A stretch of DNA of 64,000 nt from Theobroma cacao (Eukaryota > Streptophyta > Magnoliopsida > Malvales > Malvaceae), in assembly GCF_000208745.1 (NCBI RefSeq), contig NC_030855.1, positions 11,512,744-11,576,743 of the forward strand. The letters run 5' to 3'. The position numbers were made by a program, and so were the translations under genes. The notes under the pieces were generated by a model. That model saw only the letters and a program-made list of their open reading frames with translations, searched no databases and was not told the DNA's origin. Shown here piece by piece: positions 57,054 to 64,000 of the stretch. Position 1 is the first letter of the stretch. Each line of letters starts with the position of its first letter.

Positions 57054-57854
57054 TCTTCTCCTCCAGTAGCTTCTTGAATTTCTAGCAGCTTGTCTTCTTC
57101 ATCTTCTTCTATCTCACGTTGCTTCCAACCTCCATGGAAGCTTGATATGGAGCTTGCATAATTTTCTCTCTCTAGCTCTAGTTTCATACCTTTGTGCCCT
57201 TTTGACTATAACCCTTGTATTCTTTCACTCTCTCACTTCAAAACCCTTGATAAATCTTATGTCCATACTTTATCTTGCTAGTTGGGTGTTCTAGAGAGAG
57301 AAAGAGAGAATTACCTCATTTGTTTGGAAGCTATTGGAAGAAATTCAACTACAAAGAAACCCTAAGGTAAGTGATGAACTAAGCTTTGTTTTTAGATGTG
57401 GATAATGGCTAGTAATTGGGATTATGAGCTGTTTTATTGTTGAGTATGTTCATTCCTTTTATAGTGATTAAGATAGTGAACATAGATAGCCATTTAATAC
57501 GGCAATTGAAAGCTAGCTAAGAGATAGCTTTTAGGGTTTATAGTGTGTGAATTAACCTATTACTTATGCTAATGTGATTTTAGGTTCTAACGAAGTCCCA
57601 TCCTTCCAATTGGATCATTAGGAGAATTAAAGTCAGCTAAAGGCTTAACAATATGCCGGTGAGTGGACTTGCATTTTAAACTTGTTTGGGGAATGTGAAT
57701 GATTTTATCCAACTTGTCTTTGAAAATGGACCTTGGGAACAAGCCTTTGGTGAAGTGATTTTATATTGTGAAAATGTGCTATACAATGGGCTATGTGTTA
57801 TCAAAATATGATAGTATGCATGATATGCATTGGGTGCTTCTTTGTATGTTGATG

Positions 57855-57975
57855 TGGACCCGGCTATGTGTGAGTAGGAATGCACATAAGCCGTTGCTGA
57901 CCCGGCTATGTGCGAGTGGGAGTGCACATAAGCCATTGTTGACCTGGCTATGTGTGAGTGGGAGTGCGCATAAGC
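57855..57975. repeat. 43-bp-type hairpin minisatellite
   Basis: Three units of GGCTATGTGC-GAGTGGGAGT-GCACATAAGCC type carry small variations. Confidence 0.9.
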
Positions 57976-58184
57976 CATTGCATATGAGATGATGATGATG
58001 GGAGGGTGTATATGATGATTGATATCTATATATATATACATATATGGTATATGGTTGTAAATGCAAAAATGTGAGCATTTGAATTGTTGAAATTTGGGAG
58101 TTTGCATGTGTTACATGTTGCTTTTGTTATTTAGCAGGATGGCTTTATTTTAACGAAAAAAGAAACCTTTTTCTTGATGTTTTG

Positions 58185-58350
58185 ATTCTCGCTGCAGCGA
58201 GAAACTCTCGAGTTTTGAAAGGGTAGGCTGGTCGAAAACTCGCTGTAGCGAGAATCCATTTTTACTGCAGTGAGGAAGGTACTATAGCTTCTCGCTGCAG
58301 CAAGAAACTTTTTGTTTTATGACCAAAATCTCGTTGCAGCAAAAAACTTT
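58185..58350. repeat. CTGCAG palindrome array
   Basis: Units such as attctcgctgcagcgagaaa, ctcgctgtagcgagaatcc and cttctcgctgcagcaagaaa are present. Confidence 0.85.
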
Positions 58351-59357
58351 CTGTTTTTCACCTCATTTTGATTAATTGTTGCCCTATTTTCCACTTCTTT
58401 GCTACCATGTTTGAACATGGATTTCCAACATTAAGGAATAAGTGAATTAAGCTTAATATGACGAGGTTTGGTGAGAAACCCTCGGTTTGGCGAGATTGCC
58501 TTTCTGCTATATCGAGGACCTGTCGTTTATTGACTTGATTTGCATGAATGCTATTAAAGTTTTCACTCTCCAAATCCTTTGTTGAGCATGGACTTTTTTC
58601 CAATAAGTGATTTTTTTCTCATGTGGGGTTTACATGAGGGGTTTAATAAGATCAAACACAAATTGCATTGTTTTGAAAAAGAATGCATCATGATTTCGTT
58701 AAACATTCCTTATGGTATGCTTGTTCCCTTTCTTGTTCACTCACTGGGTTTATACTCACCGTTTTCAACTTCATGTTTTCAGATCACGAGGCAGCCGATA
58801 ACTAGGACGAGGTGTCCTTGTAGACTTGCATCCATCTTTTGGTAGGTGTCTCAACATTCAGTAGCTGTACATTCATCCATGTCCCTCTGCTTGAAGTCAT
58901 GTATTCTTTTGTTATGTATAGACAAACCTAATGTAAATTATTAAGATACATGTTGTAGACAACGTATGTACACTTGTTTAGTATGCCAATATGAAGTGGC
59001 AATGTTTAATATTACTTTGATCCTAAGTTAAGAAATGTGACTTAGTAGTTTATGATGGAATGATGAACACGTCAGATTAATAGGCTTGCTTGGGCTTAGT
59101 GGACTACGTCCATTAGGCCCATGCGTTGGTCATGACCCGGAATTTGGGTCGTGACAAAAGGTTCCAAATTCCACAATTTCATATAAAATTTAAATTCAAA
59201 TACATAAATGTTGCCCCCTTGGCACATAACCCTACATAATATTCATAAAGCCATACATTGGTCGTTAAGTCAGGTTCATACTTAACAACCCTTACATAAG
59301 TTCAAATGGCACAGTGTGCCTTCATACACATCAAACTAAACCGAAGACAGAGCAGAA

Positions 59358-60816
59358 TGTAACGACCCATTCCTTGATCGCTATCGGCATTCGAATGTTG
59401 TGGGAGAACCCACCAAGTCCCGAAAAGGCCTTATTTGTAACTCTTGTTAATACATTATATTCATTCCACCAATTTATGTAATCGCTTTGAACTATATAAC
59501 TCTTTGCAATATACTTAAAACGAAAAGCTGAACAAATCGACTAAATGTTTATTCCACATTAATTGTATAGATACATTAAAGTTTATAATCTCTAATTGTA
59601 CATTTACATTAAGACTAGTGTCTATTTACAACGAAATATACTATGAACGACTCAACCTCTAGCAGTGGAGTGACTTGGAATAAAGTGCTATGAGATGCCT
59701 TTACGTATCCACAATGGACAATAAATGCCAATGAATGCATGCTAGGCCGATCACTTATCTGCAAAAGAGGAGATAAGGGGGTTAGTCTCACAAACTCAGT
59801 GATCATAGACTTTGTGAGCAGGGCGTAGATGGGAAACAAGCTTAGAACGGATAATTTAAAAGAGACAACCAGAGTATAAAAATGATAACCATATAAAACC
59901 AAATAACAAATAAGGTATTCGTGCCTTGCAAAATTAATGTTGTGAAAATCATTGTGCAATACTTTCCTTAACAAACAATGCCGAAATCAAAGCATAGTAA
60001 CATAGATTTCAATCGTTGAAATAATTTATTTCCTTCATACATACAAATGGCCAAATAAAAACACGCACGCTCCCAAATAGTGTGGCATGTAAAAATAACC
60101 AAGTACATCCACATACATCAATTCATGATCACATATAAAGCACTGAAAGCTTTCAGCTTAAAAGGGGAGCTGTCAAAAAATAATATCTCTCCACCATGCA
60201 AAAGAGTACGAGTCTAAAAACTCTCGAGACTCTCGAGTAGGTAATCATAGATGATCAACCCGTGGACCCTCTTTCAAGTAATAACATCCGACAGGCCCCC
60301 CTCCACTAGATTCCCATAGCCATGGTAGTTTCGACGATGTTGGCTGACATCAAAGAAATCATGTGGTCGTAACCACGTATATCAACTCATGGCCTTGCCA
60401 CGTATAATCATAGATCGTGGCCTAGCCATGTCTAACAATCCATCGACGAGCTAAAAGGTTCTCTAGCTAGAGCTCACTTATGCACAAGGGTCACACTCTC
60501 CCGATATGACATTCAGCCTAATCTTGATGCTCTCGGTTTGTTAAAAGTGTTTTCAAAACCAAATCAAGGTTTTCAAGAGTTTTTCTTTAAATCATTTGAA
60601 AACAAGGTTCAACAACCTTTCAAAATTATTTTTCACACTAAAATGCATTGTGTAAACATTTGCATAAAGTTCATACTACAACCGACTCACAAGAATTTGC
60701 ATTTAAGCCATTTATCAAGTGCAATCAACGATGCACACTACACAAAGATCCAAGGCACGATTTTGGTGCGAAACATTGCAAAAAGGCTTGTTTGCTGGTT
60801 TCTAAATCACTTTACA

Positions 60817-60850
<34 letters not shown>
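59358..60850 (-). mobile_element. Type-D LTR, partial, running into the gap
   Basis: It starts TGTAACGACCCATTCC, matching in reverse the 3' end of the LTR at 2336-6207. It includes the GGCC array (60360-60440) and ends in a TA run at the gap. The remaining 2.4 kb of the LTR are not seen beyond the gap. Open frames crossing it are artefacts of the gap. Confidence 0.75.
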
Positions 60851-61322
60851 NNNNNNNNNNNNNNNNNNNNNNNNNNNNNNNNNNNNNNNNNNNNNNNNNN
60901 NNNNNNNNNNNNNNNNNNNNNNNNNNNNNNNNNNNNNNNNNNNNNNNNNNNNNNNNNNNNNNNNNNNNNNNNNNNNNNNNNNNNNNNNNNNNNNNNNNNN
61001 NNNNNNNNNNNNNNNNNNNNNNNNNNNNNNNNNNNNNNNNNNNNNNNNNNNNNNNNNNNNNNNNNNNNNNNNNNNNNNNNNNNNNNNNNNNNNNNNNNNN
61101 NNNNNNNNNNNNNNNNNNNNNNNNNNNNNNNNNNNNNNNNNNNNNNNNNNNNNNNNNNNNNNNNNNNNNNNNNNNNNNNNNNNNNNNNNNNNNNNNNNNN
61201 NNNNNNNNNNNNNNNNNNNNNNNNNNNNNNNNNNNNNNNNNNNNNNNNNNNNNNNNNNNNNNNNNNNNNNNNNNNNNNNNNNNNNNNNNNNNNNNNNNNN
61301 NNNNNNNNNNNNNNNNNNNNNN
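60851..61322. other. Assembly gap (472 N)
   Basis: The gap is bounded by a TA microsatellite on the left and by R5 sequence on the right; the two sides do not belong to the same element. Confidence 0.98.
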
Positions 61323-62348
61323 AATGAGTTATAAGTCTAATTGGATGAAGTCCATGAGATTAATATGCCTTGCAAGGAAACTGTAATGGGTTGCAGTTAT
61401 GAGATTCCTATGCATCAAAGCATAATCTCAAAATGTTCCTGATCAATGTATCATTGAGACTGGACATCAATGATACTTAGAGACTGGTATATTCTATGTT
61501 CTTTACGTTGAAAGTAAGCAATCGATCTCATAGATTGAAGTATAGAGATACTTGGAACTAGAATTTATGTGCTTGCCTAGGAGAGCAAGTTCACTGAACA
61601 TGACTTGCCATGATAAGTGCATTTGGTAATACACTCTAGTATCTATGCAACACTTATCATGTGTTAATTGTGTAAATACTCCCTAGACTTGAGACACCAG
61701 GTTGTCTTATGTGTGGAGTGCTATGCTTTGATTTCATCTCTATGGGTGCCTAACCAAGGATGCCAAAACAGGATGCTTTTGGGTATAGTATGAAACATGT
61801 GAAGGCAAATGAGTGGTCAAGATAGGAATCATCACCTCAAGTGTTTTAGATGACATATCCTATCAGTTCTTGGTTAACATTAGCTTATTGAAGTCCTTGG
61901 CTAAGGCGACATGGAGATTATGAAAAATGTTTCATAACTCTCTATAAAGCTAATGCTATAATTGCAAGAACAAATATGGAGGTCAATAAGAGTAGACACT
62001 GTACCAAGCTCTTATCATCTACGGGATATATGATGAGGGAATGAATTACACTAATAGACTGTACACTGAAAGGTTGTCAAAGAACCCTTTGACTCTCCCA
62101 ACAATTGGGTGGCCATGATGCATTGCTAGATGCCAATCTTGGTCTATGGAATTGATTATAAATTAATTGATTGAAATTTATATTAATCAATTAAGTCATT
62201 AATCAATTCCATTGCCAATATGTTGGGAACTTAGTGGGTCATACACAATGATTGCATTTGAATTAAATTAGAAGAGTGACAATTTAAGTTAAACTTAAAT
62301 CACATTTTAGGTAATAAACTTCTATAAACTTAATTAAAAGAGTATAAT
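61323..62348 (+). mobile_element. R5 LTR fragment, inverted copy
   Basis: It is the reverse complement of the conserved R5 core (54400-55350), with the same runs such as 'gtgaaggcaaatgagtggtc'. It is cut on the left by the gap and on the right by the type-A LTR at 62349. Confidence 0.85.
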
Positions 62349-62740
62349 TGTGAGACCTCGACCCCTATAGGACCGTAACTAGGTGTATACGCGATAACCC
62401 AAGCCAAAGGTAATTTCATCATTTCTTTAGTGAGCCCTATAATTATGCTTTCAAACATTATTAAGGCCTCAGTAGGCGTAAGGCATAAATGAATGATGAA
62501 AATAAGGATAAAATGATGAAGGAAATAAAAATATTGATGATTTCCAAAGTAGGGGCAAAATGGTTATTTTTCATCTCGAGTCAAATTTTTAAGTTTTCAT
62601 GAACTCGAGTATTTCTAAACTATTATGAACCTTGTCCCAGTGTCAAAAGAGTAAAAAGATTGGACAAAGTATTGAAGGAGAACAAGCTAACTTGTTGAGG
62701 GTATTTTTGTAATTTAAGTAGAGATTGGATAAGCTTGAGC

Positions 62741-62748
62741 TATAAATA
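62741..62748 (+). promoter_or_regulatory. LTR TATA box
   Basis: CTATAAATA lies about 390 bp into the LTR, as in the copy at 56656. Confidence 0.65.
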
Positions 62749-63584
62749 TCATCTTCTAGCAGCTTTTTCTTCTTCTTCTTTCTCCCCTCTAACGTTTCTT
62801 CATCCTCCATGGGAGTTCTCTTCAAGCTTTCGTAACTCTCTCAAGTTAGTCTCGAATTTCATGCTTTTGTGCACCTTTTCACAAGCCCTTTGTGCTCTTT
62901 TACTCTTTCACCTTGAAAACCCTCCAACGTCTTAAACCAATACTTTCTCTCACTAGCTACGTGTTTTAGAGAGAGAAAGAAAGACTCTCTATAATAGTTT
63001 TGGAATTCTTGAGGAGGAATCCAATTACTAATCTAGCAAGGTGAGTGTTGAAATTGAGTTGATATTTTTAGTTCTTGATAATGTCTAGTAATTTGAATTG
63101 TGAGTGTTTTATTGTTGAGATTGTTTAATCATTTTTAGTGTGACTAGAGTAGTGCAAATAATAGTCATTTAATGGTAGTTGGAAGCTAGTAAGAATGACT
63201 AGTAGAACTGAATTTAGAAAATAGCTTTGGAATAGTATTAATTCCAAGTTGAGTTGATGGTGATGTTATTGTGTGTGATAGGTTCCAACGAAACCCCACA
63301 CCTCCATTCGAAATCTTAGTCAAAGTTAGAGCCCACCAAAACATCAATAAAGACTGGTGAGTGAACTTGCATTTCAAAATTCTTTGGGAAATGTAATGTA
63401 TTTGGATGAAACATTTGAATGAGTTTATCCAACCTTTCTTTAAAAATGTGTGCCGGGGAACAAGCCCTTGACAAAATGTTTTGATGTTGTGAAAATGTGA
63501 AATGTGTAAAAAAATGAATCCAAGTGCTCCTATATTATGTTGATATGTATATTATGCATTGGATGTTCATTTTTGTGTGATAAT

Positions 63585-63715
63585 GATGACCTAGCTATGT
63601 GCATGTGGGAGTGCACATGAGCTGATGATGACCCAGCTATGTGCGGTATGAGAGTGCACATGAGTTGATGATGGCACAGCTATGTGCGAGTAGGGAGTGC
63701 ACATGAGCCGAGTGT
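63585..63715. repeat. Hairpin minisatellite
   Basis: Three units of AGCTATGTGC...GCACATGAGCT type are present. Confidence 0.88.
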
Positions 63716-63911
63716 GGCGGGATGGTATACTTGATGATGTATGTATATATATATGTGTGTGTTATATAAAGTCAAGAATATGGTATATGGTTGTAATGCA
63801 TGTAAAATCTTGCATGTGGAACTTTAGAAATTCTAAGTGTTTCAAGTTGATTTTGTCATTTCAACAAAATGGCCTTTCTTTAAGAGAATCAAAACTTTTC
63901 CTTGGTGCCCT

Positions 63912-64000
63912 GTTTCTCGCTGCAGCGAAAAACTCTCGGGTTTGGAGTGTTATACTGGCCTGGTTCTCGCTACAGCAAGAATGCATTTTGTTTTACCGCC
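63912..64000. repeat. CTGCAG palindrome array, start
   Basis: tttctcgctgcagcgaaaaac and gttctcgctacagcaagaatg continue to the window edge. Confidence 0.8.

Larger units (their letters stand above)
57659..58782 (+). other. Candidate LTR/leader intron
   Basis: The donor CCG|GTGAGTGGAC is at 57659 and the acceptor CAACTTCATGTTTTCAG ends at 58782 (1124 bp). The donor pentamer is kept in all type-A, I and E1 LTRs and the acceptor in most. The interval holds both hairpin arrays. This is inference from consensus and conservation. Confidence 0.4.
56656..59156 (+). mobile_element. Solo type-A LTR, plus orientation
   Basis: It is 2501 bp, starting TGTGAGACCTTGACC and ending TTTGGGTCGTGACA, with the perfect duplication AAAGG (56651-56655 and 59157-59161). 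It has a TATA box, hairpin minisatellite (57855-57975), TA tract and palindromes (58185-58350) in the same order as the inverted copies. It is the best copy for reading the LTR in sense direction. Confidence 0.93.
56546..59357 (-). mobile_element. Second G-type LTR fragment
   Basis: The pieces are 56546-56655 and 59157-59357. It starts TGTCACGATCC and follows the G LTR at 20884-21152 and on past that insertion point, so it acts as the unfilled reference for E3. It is truncated by the type-D LTR at 59358. Confidence 0.7.
62349..64000 (+). mobile_element. Type-A LTR, truncated by the window end
   Basis: It starts TGTGAGACCTCGACCCC after ATAAT (possible target duplication). It contains a TATA box (62741-62748), donor CTG|GTGAGT at 63357, hairpin units (63585-63715), a TA tract and the start of the palindrome array (63912 on). 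Confidence 0.88.

Noticed and set aside
60538..61386. 282- and 228-residue frames
   Set aside because: They are mostly N across the gap, with LTR sequence on one side and an unrelated repeat on the other.
1..64000. A novel defence or signalling system
   Set aside because: Every coding region recognised belongs to LTR retrotransposons; unusual features are confined to LTR structure and regulation.

Overview
This 64 kb window is AT-rich plant nuclear DNA built almost entirely of LTR retrotransposons nested in one another. I see no cellular protein gene, rRNA, tRNA or CRISPR array. A plant, probably eudicot, origin is inferred from a Tekay/Del-type chromovirus with a C-terminal chromodomain, an Athila-type gag with its tRNA-Asp-like primer site, several primer sites of the initiator tRNA-Met type, and multi-kilobase LTRs. 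The species cannot be named from the sequence. The setting looks like old pericentromeric or other heterochromatic repeat DNA.

Layout. 1-9202: a truncated type-B LTR, an Athila-like LTR/3' fragment split by a 3.9 kb solo LTR (type D, 2336-6207), then a copia-like LTR copy (R5). 9203-13600: unclassified AT-rich repeat split by a type-A solo LTR (9838-12496). 13600-49793: element G on the minus strand, whose gag is split by element H (14419-20553, itself split by solo LTR I) and whose 5' LTR is split by solo LTR E3 (21153-44326) and by another type-A LTR (44636-47250). Inside E3 sits element E2 (21927-42489), and inside E2's left LTR sits element E1 (22451-33402), the only copy with a recognisable full gag-pol. 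49794-56545: an Athila-type gag relic split by a type-A LTR (50371-53099) and an R5 LTR (53525-55460). 56546-64000: a second G LTR fragment split by a type-A LTR (56656-59156), a partial type-D LTR, an assembly gap, an inverted R5 fragment and a final type-A LTR cut by the window end.

The nest Athila-type > G > E3 > E2 > E1 is supported at most levels by TG...CA ends, 5-bp target duplications and related uninterrupted sequence elsewhere in the window. E1 encodes Gag, protease, RT, RNase H and integrase/chromodomain, but nonsense codons and at least two frameshifts make it inactive; no element here looks autonomous.

The most interesting signals are in the LTRs. (i) Several LTR families are mosaics that share their 3' part and change to unrelated U3 modules at the same point. 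(ii) That point is a conserved GTGAGT donor-like site, and an acceptor-like TTTTCAG lies about 0.8-1.8 kb downstream, suggesting an LTR/leader intron. (iii) The candidate introns hold tandem hairpin or palindrome arrays (43-bp hairpin units, CTGCAG-centred palindromes, GGCC-type units), and two other LTR-like repeats carry a 71-bp hairpin array and ATCGAT-type palindromes; arms often change in a compensating way. (iv) A short U3 motif, ACCATTTTGCCC, recurs in otherwise unrelated families.
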